From Dyadobacter soli (GTDB taxonomy: Bacteria; Bacteroidota; Bacteroidia; Cytophagales; Spirosomataceae), in NCBI RefSeq assembly GCF_900101885.1, contig NZ_FNAN01000008.1, forward strand, positions 330,904-394,903: 64,000 bases of DNA, written 5' to 3'. Below the pieces are notes generated by a model that had not been told where the DNA came from, ran no database searches, and worked only from the letters and a program-made list of their open reading frames with translations. Positions 1-8,794 of this stretch are shown in pieces. Numbering within the stretch: position 1 is the stretch's first letter; every line of letters begins with the position of its first letter. The position numbers and the translations under genes were made by a program.

Positions 1-1795
1 CACTTCTTACGTGCTTCTGGACGCATTCGACAGGGGTTCTTATGTAAAAGTCCTTCCGAAAGAGCGCAAGATCATTGGTTATACCACCAAAAACAGCGGT
101 GGTGTACCGGCCAATTTCAAGAACTACTTTGTTTTGGTTTTTGATAAACCATTCACATTCTCCTCAGCATTCCACGGCAAAACGCTGGCAAAAGATACGC
201 TGGAACTCAGCGCAGCTCACGTAGGTGCGGTAGTTGGTTTTAAAACAAAAAGAGGCGAGCAGGTCGGCATCAAAGTTGCCTCGTCTTTTATCAGCCCCGA
301 ACAAGCAGAGCTGAACCTGACACGCGAACTGGGCAACGATTCTTTCGACGCAACAATGACGAAAGGCGAGCAAGCCTGGAACACGGAACTTTCGCGCATT
401 AAAGTGGAAGGCGACAATATCGATCAGATCCGCACATTCTATTCGTGCCTGTACCGCGTGCTGCTATTCCCTCGTAAGTTTTATGAAATGGACAAGGCCA
501 ACAAAGTGGTGCATTACAGCCCGTACAATGGCGAAGTGCGCCCGGGTTATATGTTTACCGACAATGGCTTTTGGGATACATTCCGCGCGGTGTTCCCATT
601 CTTCACGCTCATGTACCCGACGCTGAACGCGCACATTATGGAGGGCCTCGCCAATGCATACGACGAAAGCGGCTTCCTGCCTGAATGGGCCAGCCCCGGC
701 CACCGCGATTGTATGATCGGTTCGAACTCCGCTTCGCTGATCGCCGATTCCTACATTAAAGGTATCCGCGGTTACGACATCAATAAACTGTATGAGGCTA
801 TTCTGAAAAACACGCAGAATGCAGGACCGGTTAGCTCGGTAGGCCGTTTTGGACACGAGTATTACAATGAGCTGGGCTATGTTCCCTATGATGTAAAAAT
901 CAATGAGAATGCTGCCCGCACGCTGGAATACGCTTATGCGGATTTCTGTATTGCGCAGTTGGCGAAAGAACTGAAAAAGCCGCAATCGGAAGTGGATTTG
1001 TATTTAAAAAGAAGCCAGAACTACAAAAACCTCTTCGATCCTGAAACGAAATGGATGCGCGGTAAAAACAAAGACGGCAAGTTCCAGGCGCCATTCAATC
1101 CATTCAAATGGGGCGACGCATTTACCGAAGGCAACAGCATTCACTACACGTGGTCGGTGTTCCAGGATGTGAAAGGGTTGATCAACCTCGTGGGCGGCCG
1201 CGAAGCATTCGTGCAGAAACTCGATACGGTTTTCAAATTGCCGCCGGTATTCGACGACAGCTACTACGGCTTCCCGATCCACGAAATCCGCGAAATGCAG
1301 ATCATGAATATGGGTAACTACGCCCACGGTAACCAGCCGATCCAGCACATGATTTACCTGTACAACTACGCAGGCGCACCCGACAAAGCACAGTACTGGA
1401 CACGTCAGGTCATGAAAAGACTCTATCAGGCGACGCCGGATGGCTATTGCGGAGATGAAGACAATGGCCAGACTTCCGCATGGTACGTATTCTCTTCGCT
1501 GGGCTTCTACCCTGTTACGCCGGGTACGACGCAATACGTAATCGGCTCGCCGCTGTTCAAAAAGGCGACGCTGACCATGGAAGACGGCAAGAAATTCACC
1601 ATCGAAGCACCGGCGAGCAACGAAAGCAACCTGTACATCCAGGGCGCGAAGCTGAATGGCAAGTCGTATGACAAAACTTACCTCGAACATGCCGACATTC
1701 AGAAAGGCGGTTCCGTACAGTTCGATCTGACAGGCAAGCCTTCGAAAAGCTGGGGAACGAAGCCGGAAGCGGTTCCGTTTTCGCTGACGAAGTAA
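1..1795 (+). CDS. GH92 alpha-mannosidase, C-terminal part (5' end outside window)
   Basis: The frame is open to the window edge (a GTG at 11 is only the first possible start codon inside it), so this is the C-terminal part of a longer protein. It matches GH92 exo-alpha-mannosidases, calcium-dependent enzymes that trim alpha-mannosides, usually in the periplasm or at the surface. Visible family motifs, numbered from position 11, are WDTFR, TEGNSIHYTW with E373, and GDEDNGQTSAWYVFSSLGFY near residues 481-500. From recalled Bt3990 numbering, E373 and D482/D484 are 109-111 residues apart, as are the catalytic acid and base there, which implies about 160 residues are missing upstream. The calcium-site segment reads GNQP rather than the commoner GNEP. 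A palindromic repeat begins 5 nt after the stop. Confidence 0.9.
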   Translation, partial: TSYVLLDAFDRGSYVKVLPKERKIIGYTTKNSGGVPANFKNYFVLVFDKPFTFSSAFHGKTLAKDTLELSAAHVGAVVGFKTKRGEQVGIKVASSFISPEQAELNLTRELGNDSFDATMTKGEQAWNTELSRIKVEGDNIDQIRTFYSCLYRVLLFPRKFYEMDKANKVVHYSPYNGEVRPGYMFTDNGFWDTFRAVFPFFTLMYPTLNAHIMEGLANAYDESGFLPEWASPGHRDCMIGSNSASLIADSYIKGIRGYDINKLYEAILKNTQNAGPVSSVGRFGHEYYNELGYVPYDVKINENAARTLEYAYADFCIAQLAKELKKPQSEVDLYLKRSQNYKNLFDPETKWMRGKNKDGKFQAPFNPFKWGDAFTEGNSIHYTWSVFQDVKGLINLVGGREAFVQKLDTVFKLPPVFDDSYYGFPIHEIREMQIMNMGNYAHGNQPIQHMIYLYNYAGAPDKAQYWTRQVMKRLYQATPDGYCGDEDNGQTSAWYVFSSLGFYPVTPGTTQYVIGSPLFKKATLTMEDGKKFTIEAPASNESNLYIQGAKLNGKSYDKTYLEHADIQKGGSVQFDLTGKPSKSWGTKPEAVPFSLTK

Positions 1796-1800
1796 TAAGC

Positions 1801-1914
1801 AATGGCACGAAGCTCTTGCTTCGTGCTTACTATTCGCAGGCCTCCGGCCGGTCTTACATACCCGACCGGCCAGAGGCCTGCGAATAGTATGTGTGAAGCA
1901 GGAGCTTCACACCA
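1801..1914. repeat. Nested palindromic repeat element, copy A
   Basis: The element fills the gap between the GH92 stop and the leader of the cytochrome gene. Outer ends 1803-1826 and 1891-1914 are imperfect inverted repeats, and each is itself a 9-bp hairpin with a 4-nt loop (gcacgaagc/gcttcgtgc on the left, gtgtgaagc/gcttcacac on the right). The middle is a 25-bp inverted repeat, 1829-1853 with 1864-1888, with one non-Watson-Crick position and a 10-nt loop. A related copy lies at 58576-58705. There is no coding capacity, so it resembles REP/BIME or MITE-type elements. Confidence 0.85.
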
Positions 1915-1933
1915 TCTTAACCCAAACATCACC

Positions 1934-2350
1934 ATGAAACTAGTACTCACATTAATTACTGTCGCCGTCTTCTGCGCCGCGATCCCGCGCGCACAGGACG
2001 ACGAGCTTGCCAAAAGCATCGAGCGCGGCAAAATGATTTATTCCGAAAACTGTATTTCGTGCCACATGGGCACGGGCGAAGGCATTACGGCCACATTCCC
2101 GCCGCTCGCAAAATCGGATTACCTGATGAAAACGCCTGAGAATGCGATCCAGGCGATCAAATTCGGGCTGATCGGGAAGGTGACTGTGAATGGCGTTTCT
2201 TATGATAACATGATGCCGGAACCAGGCCTGGCCAACGAGCAGATCGCCGACGTGATGAATTACATTATGAACTCCTGGGGCAATTCCTCGGAGAAGAAAA
2301 TGATCACGGTGAAAATGGTAGAGGCCGTAAAACCGGCGGAGGAAAAGTAG
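1934..2350 (+). CDS. Periplasmic mono-haem cytochrome c
   Basis: A 138-residue protein with an N-terminal signal sequence (about residues 1-20) and one haem-binding CISCH motif at residues 40-44. Methionines in the NMMPEPG segment could be the distal haem ligand. The length and single haem fit a small class I cytochrome c (cytochrome_CBB3/c-type) carrying electrons in the periplasm. The frame continues upstream to 1802 through the palindromic repeat, but the ATG at 1934 is followed directly by the signal peptide and is the credible start. A strong terminator follows. The redox partner cannot be told from context, since the neighbours are a mannosidase and a TonB receptor. Confidence 0.85.
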   Translation: MKLVLTLITVAVFCAAIPRAQDDELAKSIERGKMIYSENCISCHMGTGEGITATFPPLAKSDYLMKTPENAIQAIKFGLIGKVTVNGVSYDNMMPEPGLANEQIADVMNYIMNSWGNSSEKKMITVKMVEAVKPAEEK

Positions 2351-2375
2351 CAACGACTTTTCAAGGCTGCGCGTT

Positions 2376-2411
2376 AAGCCGCATTGTCCCAACGGACGAT
2401 GCGGCTTTTTT
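2376..2411 (+). terminator. Rho-independent terminator after cytochrome c gene
   Basis: A 14-bp stem (2376-2389 with 2394-2407, one G-T wobble), a CAAC loop and a run of six T. Confidence 0.85.
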
Positions 2412-2539
2412 AATGGTCAATATATCTATGTAACAGCCCATTAGCTACTATTTTAAATAAATCTAAATAAAACCTTGCCTGCTAAAAATTCCCGACAGAT
2501 ATTTGCGGCTCGTTAACTATTTAGTCCAATTTTAGATAA

Positions 2540-4915
2540 ATGAAAAGATTTTATATTTTCTTCCTATTCCTGCTCGCAAGCGTCTCCGCATTTGCGCAAA
2601 ACGGCAGAATATCAGGACAGATACTGAGCTCGGACGGGCAACCGGCAGAGCAAGTTTCGGTCGGAATTAAAGGAACAGCCCGCGGTGCCGTATCGGACAA
2701 TCAAGGAAAATTCACAATTGAGAGAGTAAAACCGGGCAGCTACACATTGCTTGTAAGCTTCGTAGGGTTAGCTACCCAGGAGAAGGAAGTAACGGTGGCG
2801 GCCGGCGAAACGGTGAGCGTTTCTTTCACCCTTTCCGAGAGCGCCAACGAGTTGCAGGAAGTAATCGTGAAAAGCGGTACCACCTACAAATCGGACCAGT
2901 TTTCATCCAGTATGAAACTCCTCACGCCGATCCTCGAAACACCTCAGAACGTACAGGTCGTTACTTCAAAAGTACTGGCCGACCAGCAGGTGATCAGCAT
3001 GAGCGACGGCCTGATCCGCAACGTCAGCGGCGCCGTCCGTCTCGAACACTGGGGCGATATGTATGCCAATATCAGCATGCGCGGCTCGCAGATCCAGGCA
3101 TTCCGTAACGGTTTCAACGTGGTGAACTCCTACTGGGGCCCGCTGACGGAAGATATGAGCTTCGTGGACCACATCGAATTCGTGAAAGGTCCGGCCGGCT
3201 TCATGCTCGCGAATGGCGATCCCAGCGGCTTGTATAATGTGGTTACCAAAAAACCTACCGGCCAGACGAAAGGCGAAGTAGGTATCAATGTGGGCAGCTT
3301 CGGACTTTACCGCGCTACCCTCGACCTCGATGGTAAACTGAGCAAAGACAGCAAGTTCCTCTACCGCCTCAATGTGGCTGCGCAAAACAAAGGTTCGTTC
3401 CGTCCTTATGAATACAACAACCGTTACAGCATTGCCCCGGTAGTTTCGTATCAAATCGACGAAAAGACCAAGCTGACGGCTGAATACACATTGCAATATG
3501 CCAAAATGTCGAACGTAGGATCGTTCTACGTGTTTTCGCCTGATGGCTATGCCACATTACCGCGTGATTTCACGACAATGCCTGCGGGTTTGCCTCCTAC
3601 AAAAATCAAAGACCACAGCGTTTTCGTGAACTTGCAGCACAATTTCAACTCCGACTGGAAACTGACTGCACAAGTGGGCTATTTCAATTATCAACTGGGC
3701 GGAAGCAGCATGTGGCCGGATTCTATCAAACCGAATGGCCTTATGTACCGCGGTGTCGGCCTCTGGGATGCGAAAAGCGAAATGACGCTCGGACAGGTAT
3801 TTATCAATGGTGACGTTAAAACGGGCGCAGTAAGACACCGCATTCTCGGTGGTATCGATATCGGTAGCAAAAACTACTTCGCCGACTGGTCGCAATCCTA
3901 CTCGCTCGACTCCGCTGGCGCTGAATTCGATCCGAGAAACCCATATTACGGTACTCCTGTGATGGGTTACCCGGTGTTTGACCGTTCGATGGATCTCGAA
4001 TCCCGTGCGGCGGCAGGCGGCGGCTTACAGAACCAGGATTACACCGGTCTTTATTTGCAAGACGAGCTCAGCTTCCTCGAAAACCGCATCCGCCTTACAT
4101 TGGCCGGTCGCTATACTTATGTGAAACAATCGGCATATGGCGGCCCGGACGACGAGGCCAAGCATTTCACACCGCGCGTGGGCCTGAGCATCTCGCTGAC
4201 TAAGAATACTTCCTTGTATGCATTGTACGACCAGGCTTTTATCCCGCAATCAGGCCGTTTGGTAACTGGCAAAGTGAAACCGATAACTGGTAACAACACC
4301 GAGTTTGGTGTGAAACGCGACTGGGCCGAAGGACGCTGGAATACTACCCTCGCATTTTACCGTATCCTGAAAAACAACGAGCTTACCGGCGACCCTAACA
4401 GCGGGCCGAACTCAGGCCTGAGCATTGTTTTGGGTCAAAAAAGAGCACAAGGTGTTGAATTTGACCTTCGCGGCACGATTATCAATGGCCTTAACCTGAC
4501 AGCCAACTACGCCTACACCATTTCGGAAGTGACAAAAGTTGCCGAAGGCGTAACCGACGTAAAAGTAGGCGACCTGATCCCGGGCTATGCGAAACACACC
4601 GCGAACGGATGGTTGAGCTACAAAGTACAACACGGTTCATTGAAAAATGCCGGTATATCGGCCGGTGTCACTTACTACGGCGGCCGCGCAACTACCAACT
4701 GGTCATCCACCAACACCAGCCTCAACCAGCCCGACTATTTCAAACTGGACGGAGGTTTGTTCTGGGAGAAAAACAACATCCGCCTGACAGCCAATGTGTT
4801 CAACATTCTGGACAAATACCTGTACAGCGGCGGTTATTATGATTGGTTGAAATCCTACTACTGGCAGGCCGATCCTCCGAGAAACTACCGTTTGAGCGTT
4901 ACTTATAAGTTTTAA
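2540..4915 (+). CDS. TonB-dependent siderophore receptor
   Basis: A 791-residue outer-membrane receptor. It has a signal peptide (residues 1-20, ending AFAQ), then a carboxypeptidase-regulatory-like beta-sandwich (about 21-105) typical of Bacteroidota receptors. A plug domain follows (about 110-250, with NISMRGSQIQAFRNG and VKGPAGFMLANGDPSGLYN), then a 22-strand barrel ending in an aromatic residue (YKF). The plug has the GDPSG/NVVTKKP pattern of FhuA/FhuE-type siderophore receptors rather than the SusC pattern. The likely cargo is a ferric siderophore, imported with TonB-ExbBD. It is a single gene between two terminators, with no ferric reductase or ABC permease beside it. The exact ligand cannot be told. 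Confidence 0.88.
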   Translation: MKRFYIFFLFLLASVSAFAQNGRISGQILSSDGQPAEQVSVGIKGTARGAVSDNQGKFTIERVKPGSYTLLVSFVGLATQEKEVTVAAGETVSVSFTLSESANELQEVIVKSGTTYKSDQFSSSMKLLTPILETPQNVQVVTSKVLADQQVISMSDGLIRNVSGAVRLEHWGDMYANISMRGSQIQAFRNGFNVVNSYWGPLTEDMSFVDHIEFVKGPAGFMLANGDPSGLYNVVTKKPTGQTKGEVGINVGSFGLYRATLDLDGKLSKDSKFLYRLNVAAQNKGSFRPYEYNNRYSIAPVVSYQIDEKTKLTAEYTLQYAKMSNVGSFYVFSPDGYATLPRDFTTMPAGLPPTKIKDHSVFVNLQHNFNSDWKLTAQVGYFNYQLGGSSMWPDSIKPNGLMYRGVGLWDAKSEMTLGQVFINGDVKTGAVRHRILGGIDIGSKNYFADWSQSYSLDSAGAEFDPRNPYYGTPVMGYPVFDRSMDLESRAAAGGGLQNQDYTGLYLQDELSFLENRIRLTLAGRYTYVKQSAYGGPDDEAKHFTPRVGLSISLTKNTSLYALYDQAFIPQSGRLVTGKVKPITGNNTEFGVKRDWAEGRWNTTLAFYRILKNNELTGDPNSGPNSGLSIVLGQKRAQGVEFDLRGTIINGLNLTANYAYTISEVTKVAEGVTDVKVGDLIPGYAKHTANGWLSYKVQHGSLKNAGISAGVTYYGGRATTNWSSTNTSLNQPDYFKLDGGLFWEKNNIRLTANVFNILDKYLYSGGYYDWLKSYYWQADPPRNYRLSVTYKF

Positions 4916-4935
4916 TAGATAGTTAGATCAAATGC

Positions 4936-4964
4936 AAAAAGGCTTCCCAATGGAAGCCTTTTTT
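4936..4964. terminator. Bidirectional terminator between TonB receptor and FGGY kinase
   Basis: Perfect stem aaaaaggcttcc/ggaagccttttt around a CAAT loop, with A and T runs on both sides. It serves the convergent genes ending at 4915 and 4987. Confidence 0.85.
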
Positions 4965-4986
4965 GTGTTTATGCAAAATCAGGTGG

Positions 4987-6447
4987 TCATACGGCGTGGG
5001 CCATCACCAGTTGAGCGCCCTTGATGAATTTCTTCGCAAGCGCATCATATTTTTCATGAATGTCCTTTTTAGCATTAAACTCCTTTCCTACTTGTGTAAA
5101 TGCTTCCAATTCGGAGAAACTTTTGACCACGCCGAGCGCTTTCAGTCCCATCATAGCCGCTCCTACCGCCCCGGTTTCGACGGTTTCATTCAGTTTTACG
5201 GTTTTCCCAAAAACATCGGACAGCATTTGCACCCAGGTAGCACTGCGGGCAAAGCCGCCATTGGCATAGATCGTATCGATTTCCTGCATTTCCATCAGTA
5301 TTTTACCAATGCTGTACAAATTCAGCAAAATACCTTCCATCACCGCCCGCGCGAAATGCGCACGGGTATGCGTGATGTCGAGCCCCGAAAAGCCGCCGCG
5401 AACGGACGAGCTCCAAAGCGGTGCACGTTCGCCAAGCAAATAAGGATAGAACAGCAATCCTTCCGAGCCGGGCTTAATGCCCTCCGCTTCCTTGAAAACG
5501 GCGTCATACTCCTCTTTTGGAAAGAAAGTATTCATGAGCCATTCGAAAATAACGGCTCCGTTGTTAGACGGCCCTCCGACGATGTAGGTCTTTTCGTCGA
5601 GCACATAGCAGAACGTCTGCATCAGCGGATCGGAAAATGGCTTGGCGGAGCAAATGCGCACAGCCGCACTGGTACCGATCGTGACGGCCATGGAGCCGGT
5701 CTTAATGGCCCCGCTGCCGAGGTTCGCCAGGCAGCCGTCGCTCGCGCCCATGATTAGCGGGATACCTTCCGCCAGTTTGGCCGCATTGTCCTTAGGTAGT
5801 TTTACAATATGATAGGGTGATACCGCCTTGGGCAACTTCTCAACTTTCAGCCCTAGCTTTTTCAATGTATACACATCCCATTGCAGCTCGCGGATGTTGA
5901 ACATGCCGGTGGCGGAGGCAATGGAGTAATCTACCAAAAATTCGCCCGTGAGCCTGTATACGATGTATTCCTTCACGCCCACAAACTTGCTCGTCTTCCG
6001 GTAGGTCTCCGGCTCGTTCTTCTTCATCCACAACAATTTACATACCGGCGTCATTGCGTGAATGGGCGTTCCGTTATTGTTGTAAATCTTCTTGCCTACC
6101 TGGGAGGCGCGCAACTTCGTCGCGACGTCGGCACTGCGGTTATCGGCCCAGATAATGAGGTTGGTGAGTTGTTTGCCGTCTTTATCGAGCGCCAGCACGC
6201 CGTGCATAGCCGCGCTGAAACTGATACCAGTCGGATCACCGTGCTCTTCGCATTTTTTTACAACTGTCTGCAATGTTTTACAGGCTGCCTGAAAAATCTC
6301 GTCCGGGTCTTGCTCGCTCCAATCCGGCCGCGGATGCTGCATTTCATAACTTTCACTGTGCGAAGCGAGGATTGTCCCGGAAACGGTATCAAAAGCGACT
6401 GATTTGACGTTTGTTGTGCCGATATCACAACCGATAATATAGGGCAT
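4987..6447 (-). CDS. FGGY-family carbohydrate kinase (gluconokinase-like)
   Basis: A 486-residue sugar kinase. The N-terminal actin-like ATPase fold starts with GCDIGTTNVKSVAFD (phosphate-1 motif). A sugar-site segment reads FSAAMHG, and IIWADNRS and the GASDGCLANLGSGA region (phosphate-2) are FGGY signatures. Similarity is closest in feel to gluconokinase GntK of the FGGY type (EC 2.7.1.12), but xylulokinase-like specificity cannot be excluded. The frame extends to 6477, but a -7 box at 6515-6522 and the usual MPYIIG start favour the ATG at 6447. No gluconate permease or dehydratase is adjacent, so the pathway context is missing. Confidence 0.85.
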   Translation of the reverse strand: MPYIIGCDIGTTNVKSVAFDTVSGTILASHSESYEMQHPRPDWSEQDPDEIFQAACKTLQTVVKKCEEHGDPTGISFSAAMHGVLALDKDGKQLTNLIIWADNRSADVATKLRASQVGKKIYNNNGTPIHAMTPVCKLLWMKKNEPETYRKTSKFVGVKEYIVYRLTGEFLVDYSIASATGMFNIRELQWDVYTLKKLGLKVEKLPKAVSPYHIVKLPKDNAAKLAEGIPLIMGASDGCLANLGSGAIKTGSMAVTIGTSAAVRICSAKPFSDPLMQTFCYVLDEKTYIVGGPSNNGAVIFEWLMNTFFPKEEYDAVFKEAEGIKPGSEGLLFYPYLLGERAPLWSSSVRGGFSGLDITHTRAHFARAVMEGILLNLYSIGKILMEMQEIDTIYANGGFARSATWVQMLSDVFGKTVKLNETVETGAVGAAMMGLKALGVVKSFSELEAFTQVGKEFNAKKDIHEKYDALAKKFIKGAQLVMAHAV

Positions 6448-6514
6448 TGGCAATTGTTTTAGAGGCAAAAACCGCATTCCCGCGCAAGGGAACGATGGCC
6501 TGTGATTAGTGAAA

Positions 6515-6522
6515 CAAAAGTA
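6515..6522 (-). promoter_or_regulatory. TAnnTTTG -7 box for FGGY kinase
   Basis: TACTTTTG on the minus strand, about 67 nt before the kinase ATG. No good -33 TTG is visible. Confidence 0.5.
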
Positions 6523-6582
6523 TGGATTTTGGGATTGATTTATTATTTTCGCAGCATCGAAAGCTATTAATACATTCCGAAT

Positions 6583-6768
6583 ATGTCTGAAACATCACAT
6601 ACCGAGTCTCATTCGCTGCCCACATTTGCTTACGTCGCGGCGTTCATCATCCTTTTCATTATCCTGGCAGTAGTTGGTGACCTGTTCACATTCATCCTCG
6701 GAACCATCGGTCTGGTTGTGACTTTCGCTGCATTTTACAAAGACAACAGCCACGACGATCACCATTGA
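6583..6768 (+). CDS. Small two-helix membrane protein
   Basis: A 61-residue protein with two closely spaced hydrophobic segments (about residues 15-32 and 34-50), short polar ends and a His/Asp-rich tail (SHDDHH). It sits alone between the FGGY kinase (divergent) and the metallophosphoesterase (convergent). Composition, ATG start and amphipathic layout suggest a real small inner-membrane protein. The His/Asp tail might bind metal, but no family is recognised. Confidence 0.6.
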   Translation: MSETSHTESHSLPTFAYVAAFIILFIILAVVGDLFTFILGTIGLVVTFAAFYKDNSHDDHH

Positions 6769-6796
6769 CATCGCGCCCGAAAGGGCATGATCATAT

Positions 6797-8026
6797 TCAA
6801 CGAACGGCCAGCCCGGGAAGCACATCTACCACTTCCCAATCGAGCTGGCCGTTCGTTTTGTTTACAGTCCAGCTTTCTTCCATCACGCAGGTATCTTCCA
6901 GGTCGCGGTACTCCGCCACGAGCTTTTCATTCCGCAGCAGCAGGCGCACGAACCCGTTGTAACCCAATGCCCGCCCTTTCATTTCCTTCCTCACCCGCGT
7001 ATCGTAGTAATCGATTTTGTACAATTCACCCGCATCCGGCGGCCTGATTTCCACGGGAAGCCCGCCGTGCCCGATGCAGCGTCCGAAAGCCTGCGGCCCT
7101 TTACCGTTCCTGTCGAACCGGTAGGCGACCATGCGGTGATCGTGCCCCCAGATCCATACCACCGGCCTCTGCGCATCGCCCATGAGCTTTTGCAGCTGCT
7201 CGCCCGGCCGTGTATATTCCTCCCTGAATGCCGACATATAAGGATGGTGACTTAAAAACACGATACCGCGCGTATCCAGCGGATCGCCCAGCTTTACTAC
7301 ATCACGCAGCCAGGCTACCTGCTCTTTCCGCAAATGACAGTCCGGCGGCGAAAGGATCTCAAAGAACGGCCGCCCTACCGAAGTATAGCCGGTATCGATG
7401 CCGATAATGCGCCAGTATTCGTTTTCCAGGCAGAAAAAGCCGGCTTGCTGCGTCATGCGCACGTCGCCTACCTGCGCATACATAGCGGGAAGCAAGTGCT
7501 GAAAGAATGCATTGCCATTGGAATACATTTCATGGTTGCCCGAGAGCGCCAGACTGCCCGATGCGCCGTAGTACCATGAAGCATAAGGCGCGGTGAAGTT
7601 CTCCTCCACCTCTTTGGGTGTTCCTACGAAGTAAATATCGCCCATATGCACCGTGTAATCGGGTGCGTGGCGTGCCACGAGGTTGGCTATGGCATCGGAT
7701 TCGGCGGTATCGCTCGCCCAATCCGAAAGCAATGCAATGCTGATCTCTTCCCTGGACGCAATGGAAGATTGCAATGGGTAAATGCCGGTGTCGTCGTTGC
7801 GCGGGTAAGCCTGGTACGGGTGCCGCGCGCCAAAGCGGCTCCGGAGGTAATGCCAGGCAAAGCCTATCAGATTGGTTTTGAAAAATTCGGAAATGACATT
7901 GGTAACCGACGACGTTTGCTCGACCCGCTTTTCGTAGAGTTCCAGCTGCGTTTTGGCGTGATTTTCCGCCTCGCTGTGGCCGAGGTCGAGGTATTTCTGC
8001 GCACGTTCTTCGGAGGTTCCGGGCAT
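6797..8026 (-). CDS. Calcineurin-like metallophosphoesterase
   Basis: A 409-residue protein with all five metal-binding blocks of the calcineurin-like phosphoesterase fold: SDW (D102), MGD (D130), GNHE (163-166), SHH (249-251) and GHDH (284-287). These coordinate two divalent metals for phosphoester hydrolysis. No signal peptide is seen, so a cytosolic location is likely. An N-terminal helical segment of about 90 residues precedes the catalytic domain. The substrate is unknown; the family covers nucleotides, phosphoproteins and phospholipids. It stands alone, reading towards the small membrane protein gene. Confidence 0.85.
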   Translation of the reverse strand: MPGTSEERAQKYLDLGHSEAENHAKTQLELYEKRVEQTSSVTNVISEFFKTNLIGFAWHYLRSRFGARHPYQAYPRNDDTGIYPLQSSIASREEISIALLSDWASDTAESDAIANLVARHAPDYTVHMGDIYFVGTPKEVEENFTAPYASWYYGASGSLALSGNHEMYSNGNAFFQHLLPAMYAQVGDVRMTQQAGFFCLENEYWRIIGIDTGYTSVGRPFFEILSPPDCHLRKEQVAWLRDVVKLGDPLDTRGIVFLSHHPYMSAFREEYTRPGEQLQKLMGDAQRPVVWIWGHDHRMVAYRFDRNGKGPQAFGRCIGHGGLPVEIRPPDAGELYKIDYYDTRVRKEMKGRALGYNGFVRLLLRNEKLVAEYRDLEDTCVMEESWTVNKTNGQLDWEVVDVLPGLAVR

Positions 8027-8239
8027 AGCGGTGCTTTTCGTGATGGGTGTTAATGGTAAATAAAAATAATTACGGGCTTAACCTCAACGATACGGACCGG
8101 ATTTTCTTGAAAGTCTGCCAGTTTCATGTAACTCATTGGCACATTACCATTAGTTAAATAATCGTTTTACCATGTTGACAATCGCGTTCCATACAGTTAC
8201 CTTTCGTTCAAATTTATCAACCACCAAACACAAAATCGA

Positions 8240-8752
8240 ATGAAAAAAATTGCTATTATCTGTATGCTTTTACTGGCGGGTAAAGTCGCATCCGCACAAA
8301 CCATGACCGCGAAATACACTGCCGACTGGGAACGCGCCAAGGCTTACACCAAAGAATACCTCGATGCCATGCCGGAAGATGGTTATGCATTGAAGCCGAC
8401 ACCGGAAATCCGCTCATTCGCAGCGCAAATGGATCACCTGGGCGACGCCAACTATGCATTCATCTCGGCGGCAAGCGGCAAAGCGAAACCCGGCGAATCA
8501 CTCGAAAAACGTGCCGACCAATCGAAAGCGGCCGTAACGAAAGGCGTAATGGATAGCTACGATTTCGTACTCGCGGCCTTGAAAGGTATGACGGACGCAG
8601 ACCTCGGCAAGGATGTGAAGGTATTTGGAATGGATATGAAAGCCGGTACCGCATTCGAAAAAGCTTTCGAGCACCAGACCCACCACCGCGGACAAACCAC
8701 GCCGTACATCCGCATGAAAGGCGCGACGCCACCGAAAGAGAAATTATTCTAG
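8240..8752 (+). CDS. Secreted DinB-family protein
   Basis: A 170-residue protein with a clear signal peptide (about residues 1-20, ending ASAQ) followed by a four-helix DinB/YfiT-type domain. The metal-binding histidines are visible: H66 in MDHLGD, and H145 and H149 in FEHQTHHRGQ. DinB-like proteins are nickel/zinc-binding four-helix bundles, often thiol-dependent transferases or of unknown role. The export signal places this one in the periplasm, which is unusual outside Bacteroidota. It is a single gene, flanked downstream by a bidirectional terminator. The function is not known. Confidence 0.82.
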   Translation: MKKIAIICMLLLAGKVASAQTMTAKYTADWERAKAYTKEYLDAMPEDGYALKPTPEIRSFAAQMDHLGDANYAFISAASGKAKPGESLEKRADQSKAAVTKGVMDSYDFVLAALKGMTDADLGKDVKVFGMDMKAGTAFEKAFEHQTHHRGQTTPYIRMKGATPPKEKLF

Positions 8753-8758
8753 TACAGG

Positions 8759-8790
8759 AAAAGAGCCGACCCACTTGGATCGGCTCTTTT
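8759..8790. terminator. Bidirectional terminator between DinB and GT2 genes
   Basis: 11-bp perfect stem aaaagagccga/tcggctctttt with a 10-nt loop, between convergent stops at 8752 and 8795. Confidence 0.85.
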
Positions 8791-8794
8791 ATTA

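Noticed and set aside
4963..5757. A 264-residue plus-strand frame opposite the FGGY kinase
   Set aside because: It lies entirely antisense to a gene with clear family motifs and shows no domain of its own.
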